A stretch of 64,000 bases of DNA, taken from assembly GCF_007993755.1 (NCBI RefSeq), contig NZ_CP042467.1, positions 2,752,001 to 2,816,000 of the forward strand, in the 5' to 3' direction. Below, one piece after another: positions 9,235 to 17,666 of this stretch. The DNA is from Microvenator marinus (GTDB taxonomy: Bacteria > Myxococcota_A > Bradymonadia > Bradymonadales > Bradymonadaceae). The position numbers and the translations under genes are program-made. The notes beneath the pieces were generated by a model that made no database searches, had not been told where the DNA came from, and saw only the letters and a program-made list of their open reading frames with translations. How positions within the stretch are numbered: position 1 is the first letter of the stretch; each line of letters starts with the position of its first letter.

Positions 9235-10902
9235 CTATTTTTTGAACAGATTTTTAATGAAAGAACCCGGATCTGAGGATTTTCTTTCGTTTCGGATTTT
9301 TGCCAGACGAAGTTCACGTTCGGCTTCGGTGCATGCAGGGTTGAGTTTAAGTGCTTTTTCGTAGTGACGATGAGCCTTATCCAACTCCCCCTGGGCCTTG
9401 AGCAGATGCCCCATAAAGAGCAGCGCGTCAGGCGCTGCCTGTTTATGGCCCGAGTTCATGGCCTTCTTGAGCAATTCTTCGGCTTCAGCGTGGCGCTCAG
9501 GAAACTGCCGGAAGAGCATATAGCCGTAGTAGGTCTGGTACATTCCGTCTTCGGGCACCAGCGTGTAAGCTTGCTCAAAGTGCTTGAAAGCCTCGTTGAA
9601 GTGCTCGCCTTTGTAAGCGCGGTAGCCGTCGTTGAAGGCTTCCTTTGCAGGGTTTGAGAGATTGGGATGGTTGACCTGAGAGGCTTTTCGCTGGAGCGCA
9701 AGTAGCTTCTGACGGCGCTCAGCCTCGAGATCCACCTCTGGCTCTGATGCTTCGGATGCCTCGGAGGCGAAGCTCGATTCCGAGAGTTCATCAAACCCGT
9801 TGGAGCTCTCCAAATCCATGCCTACGCGTGACTGACGGCGCCGACGTTGCTCCTGCCGCTTTCTAAAGCCGGAGAGTCGCTCGATACGTGCCTTTACTTC
9901 CTCGCGTGCTTCAGACGACTCACCGAGCCCCGTCTGATCGGCAGCTGGAGGCGCACTTCGGTCCACCGCGATTACAGGTGTAGGCTTGGGGGTACGACCT
10001 GGCGTCTGGGCCACTGGCTTAGCCGCGACGGGGTTGATCTTGGTTGCCGTGGTCGGAGCCGTAGTTGGAGCCGAATTGGCGCTGAGCGCCTGGGTTTGGG
10101 TCGTGGCCCGCTTCAGGAATGGGTTCGGTGAAGACTCGGATTTAGGCCCCGCCACCGTCTGCTCGCCCTTCTCCACCTTGAGGAGTTCCTGGTAAGAATC
10201 CTTAATAAAAATGAAGATATCCTGCGCGGTGCCCTTAACTTTATCAGAGACGTTTCCACCATAGACATCGGGGTGATGCTCTTTGACCATCACGTAGAAA
10301 CGCTCTTGAAGAGCCTTTCTGCCGCAGCCCTTCCAAAGCCCGAAGACCTCGTACTTGGACTCGAGACGCTTCATCTGCATCCACATATGGTGGAGTTCGC
10401 GCTCGAGGGCAGCAGAGTCTTGTGTTGCCCGGTAGGCCTTGGTCTTTTTCTTTTCGGATTCGTCAAGTCGGTCGCGCTCGCGTCTAGCCTCTCTTTGAGC
10501 AGCCTCGGCGCGATCCTCGGCGGACTGACCTTTGCGCTCGTTCTTGACCTTATCGACGACCGTCTTAAGCTCGGCCATGAACCCGGCTTTCCCCTGACTC
10601 ATGTCGATCATTTCATCGAGCGACGCTAGCGCTTGCCGTAGGGCCTTGGTGCGCTCGTCCTGGTATCGCACGAGAAACACGCTGACGACTTCCTTAAAGA
10701 CTGAATCGAGGCCGATAAGGGTATCGAGTTGTTCAGCTTTTACGCACTCATGATCCACCAAGACGATATCGAAGGTCTCTTGAATGAGGGTCTGCTGCCC
10801 CTTCGACCATCGGTCATCTTCAGTAAACTGAGCTTGGCCCACAACATCCTTTAGGATCTGCACAAGGCGGGGCTCAGCGCTGATGATAAGTACTCGCAAC
10901 AT
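9235..10902 (-). CDS. Pseudo-receiver, J-domain and TPR protein
   Basis: 555-residue multidomain protein. Residues 1-118 look like a CheY-type receiver (VLIISAEPRLVQIL, DIVLVDHE) but lack the usual acidic pocket at the start, so phosphorylation is doubtful. A charged coiled-coil-like segment follows (residues 120-180). Residues 182-245 form a J-domain with the Hsp70-activating HPD motif at 210-212 (KEHHPDVYG). A Pro/Ala/Thr-rich linker (about 260-400) leads to TPR-like helices (420-535) that may bind client or partner proteins. SD AAGGAG lies 11 nt before the ATG. Family knowledge: J-domains stimulate Hsp70 ATPase. The next gene downstream is a lidless Hsp70, so a cognate pair is likely. The receiver-to-J fusion suggests localised or signal-gated chaperone recruitment, which is inference. 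Confidence 0.85.
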   Translation of the reverse strand: MLRVLIISAEPRLVQILKDVVGQAQFTEDDRWSKGQQTLIQETFDIVLVDHECVKAEQLDTLIGLDSVFKEVVSVFLVRYQDERTKALRQALASLDEMIDMSQGKAGFMAELKTVVDKVKNERKGQSAEDRAEAAQREARRERDRLDESEKKKTKAYRATQDSAALERELHHMWMQMKRLESKYEVFGLWKGCGRKALQERFYVMVKEHHPDVYGGNVSDKVKGTAQDIFIFIKDSYQELLKVEKGEQTVAGPKSESSPNPFLKRATTQTQALSANSAPTTAPTTATKINPVAAKPVAQTPGRTPKPTPVIAVDRSAPPAADQTGLGESSEAREEVKARIERLSGFRKRQEQRRRRQSRVGMDLESSNGFDELSESSFASEASEASEPEVDLEAERRQKLLALQRKASQVNHPNLSNPAKEAFNDGYRAYKGEHFNEAFKHFEQAYTLVPEDGMYQTYYGYMLFRQFPERHAEAEELLKKAMNSGHKQAAPDALLFMGHLLKAQGELDKAHRHYEKALKLNPACTEAERELRLAKIRNERKSSDPGSFIKNLFKK

Positions 10903-10955
10903 GGGTTTGAGAACTCCTTAAGACTAAGAGAGTACTTTATCATGAAACTAAAAAA

Positions 10956-13900
10956 TCAGCCTCCCAATTCTTGGATTTGCCGCAACATCTCACGGCGAAC
11001 ACCGATTGGGATTTCCTGATCTTTGGTTTCCTGCATGAAGGTTTGGAATGACTCGAGCGCGAGCTTTCTCTGCCCGAGGTCTTTATAGAGATAGCCAAGC
11101 GTTCGATAAACCTCGGGATTCTTGAATCCGTACTTGATCGCAAGCTGCAGACGCTGAGCACCCTCACGTTGTTTGCCCGTGTAGATGAGGCTCATCCCCA
11201 ATTTGTACTGGGCATCTGAGTTGTCTGGGTTTTGCTCGAGCGCCTTGCTAAAGTTTGCGATCGCAGAGTCGTAAGCTTTTTCCGAATAGTTGGAGTCTGC
11301 CATCGCGAGCAGGGCCTCAGGCATATCGGGTGCGATTTCGAGCGCTTTCGCGATGTCGCTTCGGCCGTCAGCGCTGTAGCCGAGCTTGGAGAGCAAACGC
11401 CCACGATGGATGTAGATCGCTGGGTTTTCCAGGCCGTACGCGGGGTCCACCGCAGTTGCCTTGCGGTACTCGTCAAGAGCCTGAGAGTCCCTTCCTTCAA
11501 GCTGCAGTGCGCGGCCCATGAAGTATCGGAAATTCCCACGGTTCGGCTGATAGTCCAGAACGTGTCGGAAGATTTTCAGCGCGGTGGCGATATCGCCTTC
11601 TTCAAAGGCGGTGCGGCCCACGTAGAAATACGCGTCGTGATACCGAGGGTTGATATCGTACGCGCGGCTGAAGTCCTTCATCGCTGTGTCGTAATTCTCG
11701 CGATCGAAGTGAATACGGCCTCGAATGTAGATATACTCTTCGTTCTTCGGGAACTTCTCGATGACCTTATTGATTTCGTCGATTGCGCGGTCGTAGTTCC
11801 CCTCTTGGCGGTAGGCATCAGCAAGGTACGCCGATAGCCGCACGTCTTGCACGCCCTCGTCTCTAGCCTTTTCGAGGAGCTGTTTTGCCTCTGGGAATTT
11901 CCGCTCCTCCAGGAGCAGCTTGGCCAATGCCAGACGTGCCTCCCAGAAGTTAGGATCTCGATTGAGCGCCTCGCGATACCATTGCTCAGCAGTGTCCCGT
12001 CGCTCCGACTGATAGTAGTACTCAGCCACATCAGCCGCGACTTCAGCGTCGATCAGGGCCGCCTGCTCAACCACTTTCTTTACGTGCTCCTCACCCTTCA
12101 GAATATCCTTGTCAACTCGCCACGAGAGCTTGGCTAACGCGGTATGCGCAAGGAGGAGCTTGGAGTCGATTTCCACCGCGCGCTCGTAGGCTTTTTGAGC
12201 CTGGAGGAAGTCACCACGGTCCATATTGAGGCGGCCGAGATAGAACGGGAACCGAGCGTCGTTGGGAAAGGTCTTCTGTCCTTCTTCAAGCTGGTCGATC
12301 GCTGCGCCCCACTGCTCAAGGCCTGTGTGCGCTCTGACAATGCCGAGCATGACCTCCGGCTCTTTTTGCCCAAGGTTCTTGTTGGTGGTGAAGAAGTTGA
12401 GTGCTTCTTTGAACTTCTTGGTAGCTTCGTATTCGGATGCCAGTGCGCGCAAGGTGCTCGGTCTAGCCGGATCGATTGAAAGTGCCTTGGTAAACGACTC
12501 GATCGCCAGATCGCTTTGTCGCTGACCTTTGTAGACCATACCGGCAATGTGCAGGGCTTCGGCGCGCTCAGTAGCGTGTGCCGCCTCGGCGAGCTCTCCG
12601 CTAACCTTTTCGACGTGAGGCAGCGCTGAGACAAGGCTTCCTTGAACCTCGTGCGCACGGCCTAGCTCAACGAGGCTCGCCACATGATTTGGGGAAGCCT
12701 TGATTCCCGCTTCCCAATGCTTGATAGCGGTCTCAAGGTCGCCGTTGAGGCTCTCGAGCTTGCCTTTCCAATAAGGCCCGATCGCCGAATCAGTCCTAAG
12801 ATCACTCGCCGATGTGAGGGCGATTTGAGCACGGGAGTAGAGCGGATGAGACTTCTTAGTGTCTTCAACCGGAGCTTCTTCGGCCGCTTCTTCAGCTGGG
12901 GCTTCTTCTTCAGCCGGGGCTTCTTCTTCAGCCGGGGCTTCTTCTTCAGCCGGGACTTCCTCAGCAGGTGCTTCCTCGGCAGGTTGTTCCTCGGCCGGCG
13001 CTACAACGCCCTCCGCGAGCTCACGCTCGATGGTCTTCACATCACCAATTCCCATAAAGACATTGGCGTAGAAGAGGAGTTCACCGTCACCGGCGAGCAA
13101 AGGCTCAAGGTAGGCACGAGCAGCTTCTGAATTGCCTTGGGAGGCCTCAAAAGCACCTCGTGCGAGGGCTTCATACCCACCGTTTGCATCCTTGAAGGAC
13201 TGCGCACGCTTCTCAGCCGCGGTCTTTAATTCTTCGCTTGGATAACGCGCCAAGACGAGGGACTGAACGACCAACAACTTCGCGCTATCTTCGCCGGTAA
13301 GATTTGCAGCACCTGCTTGGTCGAGGAGCTTTGAGTAATCCCCATAATTGTCCGAGGCCACCTGTTTGAGGTCCATGCTGACTTCAGCGGCTTTGGTCGG
13401 AACGTTTGTGGGTGTCAGCGGGGTATCGGAAGACATGGCGCTGTAGATGGCATAACCACCGGCAGCGACGAGTACGAGGACCAAAACGAGCCCACCAATG
13501 AGGAGTGGCCCGCGCTTGCGGTCTTCGTCAGCTGCCTGTTCCTGACCTACAGTCGCCGACTCGGCCTGCGGCTCCGGCTCTCGAATACCGGCGCTCTTGG
13601 GCCGGAAGGGGTCGTCGGCGCCGACTGAAAGGTCGACCTTCGCGGTTTTTGGTTTCGGTCGGTCGAGGAGCTCATCACCCCACGAGTCTACACTACCTTT
13701 TGGCGCTTTCTTTTCAGGCGGTACATCCACTCCAGGGCTCAAAGACTTAGGCTCCGAGTCTCCAAAGAGATCGTTGCCGCCGAAGAGATCTTCTTCGTCT
13801 GCTGGCTGGTCATCGAGGAACGAGAAGCCGGCGTCACCGCCAAGGAAGTCGTCGTCTTCGGCTTTTGTAGGTGTAGCATTCGACGTGAAGATATCGTCGT

Positions 13901-14951
13901 CGTCGTCTTTTGATGAGGAGCCGAAGAGGTCGTCATCATCGAGCGCTGGAGCCTGAGTTTTGGGTTGAACCGGTGCGCCAAAAAGATCGTCATCATCCCC
14001 GAAACTCGCCGCGGGCTGCGGCTTGCTCGGCGCGCCAAAAAGGTCGTCATCGTCTGAGCGCGACGGCGTTCCAAACAAGTCGTCATCGTCAGCTGCCGGG
14101 CTTCCGAAGAGATCATCGTCGTCTTTCGGAGCTGGCAAGGGCGCAGCCTTCGGCGTTGGTAGAGGTGGTGCCTTTGGCGATGGAAGCTCCGGAGGCGCTT
14201 TCGGCGAGGGTAATTCTGGTGGGCCACCCTTGGGGGCTGGCAGGTCGAGACCTTTAGGCGCCGGAAGGTCGATGCTCCCTTTTGGAGCTGGAAGATCGAT
14301 CCCTCCTTTGGGTGCTGGCAAGTCGATCCCACCTTTGACGGCCGGAAGGTCGATGCCACCTTTAGGAGCTGGCAAGTCAATACCTTTGGGGGCCGGGAGG
14401 TCGATTCCACCTTTTGGCGCAGGGAGATCAATACCGCCTTTAAGTGCTGGAAGATCGGGAGCGTCTTTGAGAGCTGGCAAATCGTCCGTGAATCCAAGTC
14501 CGAACGGGTTCGCAGCTTTTCCAGCTTCGCGCTGCGTCCAACCGCCCATCATCGTGGCTTTTGGATCGCCTCCAAACGACGGCAATTCAGCGTCGATATG
14601 GGCTGCGAATTCCGGCATTTGAGCGATCGGTGTCCAGGATTCTTTATCGGTTGAAACCTCAGAGTCTTTGGCGACCTTATTGGTCCGGAGCATCATCTGG
14701 ACGGCGCCCACATCGAAAGGCCCGAAGACTTTTCCGTTCAGGCGTTTGACGTAATATTTTTCGTTCTGCAGCGCGAAACCGCCCGAATCGAGCATCGTCG
14801 ATCCGCCAGGCGCAGCCTCAGAGACAGCACCATCTGACTCAACACGGAAGCTGTGCGAACACTTCGGGCAACGCATCGTCATCCCATTGGCAGGGACCCG
14901 AGACGAATCGATATTATAACTTGCGGAGCACGCTGGGCACGTGATCTTCAT
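10956..14951 (-). CDS. GltJ/AgmX-like zinc-ribbon, GYF, TM and TPR protein
   Basis: About 1331 residues. The start is moved to the ATG with AAGGA 8 nt upstream, directly before the MJ0042-type zinc ribbon (CPAC...CPKC, residues 4-30). A GYF_2-like domain follows (about residues 60-115, GKVFGPFDVGAVQ). A Pro-rich tract carries about a dozen copies of DLPAPKGGI-like repeats, and an acidic tract carries DDDLFG repeats. One membrane helix (about residues 478-504) and then an extracytoplasmic region with an Ala/Pro/Glu linker and more than a dozen TPRs complete the chain. Family knowledge: myxobacterial gliding protein GltJ (AgmX) has the same zinc ribbon plus GYF front end, which contacts polarity and motor partners. 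A TPR array behind the membrane span is different from GltJ. The role is likely envelope scaffolding or localisation. Same strand as, and 53 nt from, the J-domain gene. Confidence 0.85.
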   Translation of the reverse strand: MKITCPACSASYNIDSSRVPANGMTMRCPKCSHSFRVESDGAVSEAAPGGSTMLDSGGFALQNEKYYVKRLNGKVFGPFDVGAVQMMLRTNKVAKDSEVSTDKESWTPIAQMPEFAAHIDAELPSFGGDPKATMMGGWTQREAGKAANPFGLGFTDDLPALKDAPDLPALKGGIDLPAPKGGIDLPAPKGIDLPAPKGGIDLPAVKGGIDLPAPKGGIDLPAPKGSIDLPAPKGLDLPAPKGGPPELPSPKAPPELPSPKAPPLPTPKAAPLPAPKDDDDLFGSPAADDDDLFGTPSRSDDDDLFGAPSKPQPAASFGDDDDLFGAPVQPKTQAPALDDDDLFGSSSKDDDDDIFTSNATPTKAEDDDFLGGDAGFSFLDDQPADEEDLFGGNDLFGDSEPKSLSPGVDVPPEKKAPKGSVDSWGDELLDRPKPKTAKVDLSVGADDPFRPKSAGIREPEPQAESATVGQEQAADEDRKRGPLLIGGLVLVLVLVAAGGYAIYSAMSSDTPLTPTNVPTKAAEVSMDLKQVASDNYGDYSKLLDQAGAANLTGEDSAKLLVVQSLVLARYPSEELKTAAEKRAQSFKDANGGYEALARGAFEASQGNSEAARAYLEPLLAGDGELLFYANVFMGIGDVKTIERELAEGVVAPAEEQPAEEAPAEEVPAEEEAPAEEEAPAEEEAPAEEAAEEAPVEDTKKSHPLYSRAQIALTSASDLRTDSAIGPYWKGKLESLNGDLETAIKHWEAGIKASPNHVASLVELGRAHEVQGSLVSALPHVEKVSGELAEAAHATERAEALHIAGMVYKGQRQSDLAIESFTKALSIDPARPSTLRALASEYEATKKFKEALNFFTTNKNLGQKEPEVMLGIVRAHTGLEQWGAAIDQLEEGQKTFPNDARFPFYLGRLNMDRGDFLQAQKAYERAVEIDSKLLLAHTALAKLSWRVDKDILKGEEHVKKVVEQAALIDAEVAADVAEYYYQSERRDTAEQWYREALNRDPNFWEARLALAKLLLEERKFPEAKQLLEKARDEGVQDVRLSAYLADAYRQEGNYDRAIDEINKVIEKFPKNEEYIYIRGRIHFDRENYDTAMKDFSRAYDINPRYHDAYFYVGRTAFEEGDIATALKIFRHVLDYQPNRGNFRYFMGRALQLEGRDSQALDEYRKATAVDPAYGLENPAIYIHRGRLLSKLGYSADGRSDIAKALEIAPDMPEALLAMADSNYSEKAYDSAIANFSKALEQNPDNSDAQYKLGMSLIYTGKQREGAQRLQLAIKYGFKNPEVYRTLGYLYKDLGQRKLALESFQTFMQETKDQEIPIGVRREMLRQIQELGG
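12901..12954. repeat. 18-bp tandem repeat (3 copies)
   Basis: Three perfect head-to-tail copies of an 18-base unit (gcttcttcttcagccggg) run through the linker of the TPR giant. Degenerate copies lie on both sides. On the minus strand the unit encodes Pro-Ala-Glu-Glu-Glu-Ala. It is in frame, so copy-number change would lengthen or shorten a flexible linker without breaking the gene. Confidence 0.9.
13760..14125. repeat. Repeated acidic DDDLFG codons
   Basis: Seven or more spaced copies of a short (Asp)3-4-Leu-Phe-Gly motif are encoded on the minus strand in the disordered cytoplasmic part of the GltJ-like protein. The copies are separated by 12-20 variable residues rich in Ala, Pro, Ser and Lys. 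Regularly spaced identical short motifs in a disordered chain usually mean multivalent binding of one partner. The partner is unknown. Confidence 0.8.
14205..14465. repeat. Degenerate 24-27-bp repeats coding DLPAPKGGI
   Basis: A run of imperfect in-frame repeats encodes Asp-Leu-Pro-Ala-Pro-Lys-Gly-(Gly)-Ile on the minus strand, between the GYF domain and the acidic tract of the GltJ-like protein. Third positions vary between copies, so selection appears to keep the peptide rather than the DNA. The Pro-rich motifs are plausible ligands for the neighbouring GYF domain, because GYF domains bind Pro-rich peptides (family knowledge; the pairing here is inference). Confidence 0.8.
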
Positions 14952-15084
14952 GTGTTCAGTCCTTGTGCGCGTATCGTTCGCAACTGACGCTTCGTCGCGC
15001 AAATAGTGTGAGCGTCAGTTGAAGTGAAGATCTTGGCCGTACCATAAACGCCACCCCCCGATTTGGCAAGATTTAGACCGAGCA

Positions 15085-15741
15085 CTAGTTTTGCTTCGAG
15101 TGTTCAATGATCGGAACTCTTTTTCGAGTGGCCCAACGCTGCAGTCTTGGGTCTGGGTTGACCACCACGGGATGACCCACGGCCTCGAGCATAGGGAGGT
15201 CAGTGTACGAATCGGTGTAGAACCAACAATCATCAAGGCTAACCCGTCTTTCTTTCGCGAGTTTTAGGCTCTCACGCACCTTGGCGTGGCCCCAACAAAG
15301 GCCGCCATCGAGGCGACCGGTGAACCTTCCCGAGTCCACCTCAAAACGCGTTGCGATGAGCGATTCGATGTTCAGGTCTTGGCCCAGAGCCTGGGCAACA
15401 TAACGCGTTGAGGCCGTCAGAAGCACAATTTCGTGACCCTGATTCCTGTGCTTTTCCACTATTTCGAGCATATGCGGCTCAACCATGTGTCGGATTTCGG
15501 CCTCATACCACGCTCGGATTTCGGCCTCGAGGTCGCTCTCTGGCAGCCCTTTGAGTTTTTGGGCGGCCTGCAGCGCAAGGCGCTCTACGTCCACCAGGGC
15601 CAACTTATATCCAAGCAGATAGCCAACGGACTTTGCGAACTCTCGCTTTGAGATTTGACCATTCTTCCACTGGTACTTGACCCAAAGCGTTGCCGAATTG
15701 ACCCGCAACAGGGTCTCGTCCATGTCAAAAAACGCGATCAT
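15085..15741 (-). CDS. HAD-superfamily hydrolase, subfamily IB (SerB-like)
   Basis: Cytoplasmic phosphatase candidate of about 218 residues. HAD motif I is at the N-terminus (FFDMDETLL; catalytic Asp in DMDE). Motif II is LLTASTRYVAQ, and motifs III/IV are a Lys in ESLKLAKERR followed by YTDSYTDLPMLEAVG. A helical cap lies between motifs I and II, as in subfamily IB. Substrate is unknown; relatives include phosphoserine and lysophosphatidate phosphatases. The start is set at the ATG with GGAGGAG 7 nt upstream. It overlaps the end of the pseudouridine synthase gene by 17 nt, so the two are probably translated together. Confidence 0.88.
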   Translation of the reverse strand: MIAFFDMDETLLRVNSATLWVKYQWKNGQISKREFAKSVGYLLGYKLALVDVERLALQAAQKLKGLPESDLEAEIRAWYEAEIRHMVEPHMLEIVEKHRNQGHEIVLLTASTRYVAQALGQDLNIESLIATRFEVDSGRFTGRLDGGLCWGHAKVRESLKLAKERRVSLDDCWFYTDSYTDLPMLEAVGHPVVVNPDPRLQRWATRKRVPIIEHSKQN

Positions 15742-16579
15742 CGCCAAACTCCTCCAACCAGTCTTCCAAACGAGTATCCGGCCTTCCTTGTTCCCGCCAT
15801 TTTTTCACTCGCTCGGTCAGCGCTCCCCACTGACGTTTGCGGATGGCAGCTCTTCCTCCGACATCGGCCCAAAGTTCGTCGGTTTCATCTTCGGAGAGTT
15901 CGCGAAATTGTTCGACTTCGACGTCTAACTCAAAGCTTCCGATGGCCTCTCTATGCAGCGTCTGGAGCGGAAGTCCGGCCACCTTGCACATGCGCCGGAC
16001 CTGCCGGTTTCTTCCTTCGTCGATCTCGATGGCGAGCCCCTCAGGCCGAAGCTCGGCGCGGAGCGCGCGGGCGGGACCATCTTGCAGGTCGAGGCCATCG
16101 AGGAGTTTTCGAACTCTCGAGTCGTCTCGCTCTAGCGGCTCGGGAAGGCCGATGACGTAGCGTTTTCGCACCTCAAACTCGGGGTACATCAGGGCAAACG
16201 TTAGGTCCCCGTCGTCAGTAATGATGAGCAGGCCACTGGTATCTTTGTCCAAGCGTCCAACCGCACATGCGTGGCCCCAGGTCTGGGAATACTGGTCGAG
16301 ACAAGCCCTGCCGTGCGGGTCCGAGTGCGCCGTGATGATGCCGGTCGGCTTGTGGAAAACATAAGTTTTGAAGTCGCGAGACCCGATTTCTAGTGATTCT
16401 CCGGCGATCTCAACCTCATCCGTGGGAAGAACGATATCGCAAGGTTTAAGTGATTGGCCGTTGACTCGCACCTCGTGTAGCCGCTCGTGAGTCACTGGGC
16501 GAGTCCAACCGAGCTCGTCCTTGAGAAATTTGTCGAGACGACGAGGTAGCGTGTTTGAGCGCGGGTTTCTGGGGTGCAT
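15725..16579 (-). CDS. RsuA/RluB/RluE-family pseudouridine synthase
   Basis: 284-residue RNA pseudouridine synthase. An S4-like RNA-binding segment sits at residues about 12-60 (RLDKFLKDELG...VRVNGQ). The catalytic domain shows the family motif GRLDKDTSGLLI with the catalytic Asp, preceded by FHKPTGIITAHSDPHG. The strands KRYVIGLPEPL, RQVRRM and LHREAIGSFEL are also typical. It modifies uridine in 16S or 23S rRNA; which site cannot be decided by eye. A C-terminal extension of about 50 residues is acidic and then basic. The downstream HAD phosphatase overlaps its stop. Confidence 0.92.
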   Translation of the reverse strand: MHPRNPRSNTLPRRLDKFLKDELGWTRPVTHERLHEVRVNGQSLKPCDIVLPTDEVEIAGESLEIGSRDFKTYVFHKPTGIITAHSDPHGRACLDQYSQTWGHACAVGRLDKDTSGLLIITDDGDLTFALMYPEFEVRKRYVIGLPEPLERDDSRVRKLLDGLDLQDGPARALRAELRPEGLAIEIDEGRNRQVRRMCKVAGLPLQTLHREAIGSFELDVEVEQFRELSEDETDELWADVGGRAAIRKRQWGALTERVKKWREQGRPDTRLEDWLEEFGDDRVF

Positions 16580-16607
16580 GACGTTGGGGTGTTTCTAGGG
16601 GATTTTC

Positions 16608-16636
16608 TTGAATTAGAATAATTCCCTCTCTAAGAC
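16608..16636 (+). promoter_or_regulatory. Candidate sigma-70-type promoter for the lipoprotein gene
   Basis: TTGAAT and TAAGAC are separated by 17 bases; TAGAAT at 16614-16619 is an alternative -10. The matches are partial (4/6 and 3/6). The position, 50 bases before the SD of the following lipoprotein gene, is right. Confidence 0.28.
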
Positions 16637-16685
16637 TATCCAACTGACGAGGACAGTGTCCTCGTCGAATGAAAGGAGATATTGG

Positions 16686-17666
16686 ATGAAAAAATTAACT
16701 ATTGCGACTTTGATTCTGATCGGTGCTGGCTGCCAGTCTCAGATTACGGGAAATGAGGGAAACCTGGTCTTTTCGTATACCGCCGATGACAACCTAACGG
16801 ATTTCAACAAGCCGGTGGCACTTGGCGCGAAGCTCGACCTGCGTGTGCGCGAAGCCGGCACCAACCTACCCGTCACCATATCACAGGCGTTCAGCGAGGA
16901 CTCCGACATATTGAACGTGGAGACACACACGGATACACAGCTCACGGTCGCGGCTGGCGTGGCCGGCAACACCCTGATCGAAGTCGAAGCTACGAATCAG
17001 GCGGGCGACCTCATCGCAGATTCAGTGAATATGCGCGCGGACGAGGCCACAAAGCTCGACCTTCGGCACTCTTGCCTCGCACCTGGCGTGGAACGCGGCA
17101 GGTACTTGGCCAATTCTCAACGCGTCTTTGTTCCTTACGATATGTTTACTGAACGCGACGAGCCCGCCATTGGTTATGGCCTCTTCCCGATTGAATTTGC
17201 ACCGGAGGGGGCAGCCGCGTTGGACACAGAGTCCAAGAGCCAGTCGTCTTTCTTTGTGGATCTCGGAGACGTCGGGACGCTCACCATGAGCTCAACTCTT
17301 GATGACGAGAAGCTCGAGATGGTGGTGACGGATGTGGGTGAAGTCGATGGTGCCACTATCGCCCCCGGGTTTGAGAACGTGGCGCTGCTTTCCGGCCAGA
17401 ACGGTTTCGTCTTGGTGGCTCCAAGCGTTGGAGAGGAGATTCTGTGTCAGGCGGCTTTGACGATGAACGCCGAGTCGTTGACCCCGGAAGTCTGCGAAGT
17501 GGTCGTGCCCGGGGATTACGAGGACAGCGAGAAGCCCAACGAATCGCTATTCTTGCGTGTTGAGGGCCTTTCTACGGGCACGTGTGAGTTTGAGGTCACG
17601 TTCCCGGACGGAAATGCCGGAGCGGGTGCGGCCACTACGCTTAGCGTGCAGATTGGAGAGATCTAG
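16686..17666 (+). CDS. Lipoprotein with Ig-like beta domains, function unknown
   Basis: About 326 residues. The start is at the ATG 8 nt after AAAGGAG. The leader MKKLTIATLILIGAGC gives a lipobox with Cys16. The mature part looks all-beta. Its first part resembles a bacterial Ig-like fold (TISQAFSEDSDILNV, TQLTVAAGVAGNTLIEVEA). A second region has LRVEGLSTGTCEFEVTFPDG near the C-terminus with paired Cys. I do not recognise a catalytic motif. The stop overlaps the last 4 bases of the convergent membrane-protein gene. Confidence 0.82.
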   Translation: MKKLTIATLILIGAGCQSQITGNEGNLVFSYTADDNLTDFNKPVALGAKLDLRVREAGTNLPVTISQAFSEDSDILNVETHTDTQLTVAAGVAGNTLIEVEATNQAGDLIADSVNMRADEATKLDLRHSCLAPGVERGRYLANSQRVFVPYDMFTERDEPAIGYGLFPIEFAPEGAAALDTESKSQSSFFVDLGDVGTLTMSSTLDDEKLEMVVTDVGEVDGATIAPGFENVALLSGQNGFVLVAPSVGEEILCQAALTMNAESLTPEVCEVVVPGDYEDSEKPNESLFLRVEGLSTGTCEFEVTFPDGNAGAGAATTLSVQIGEI

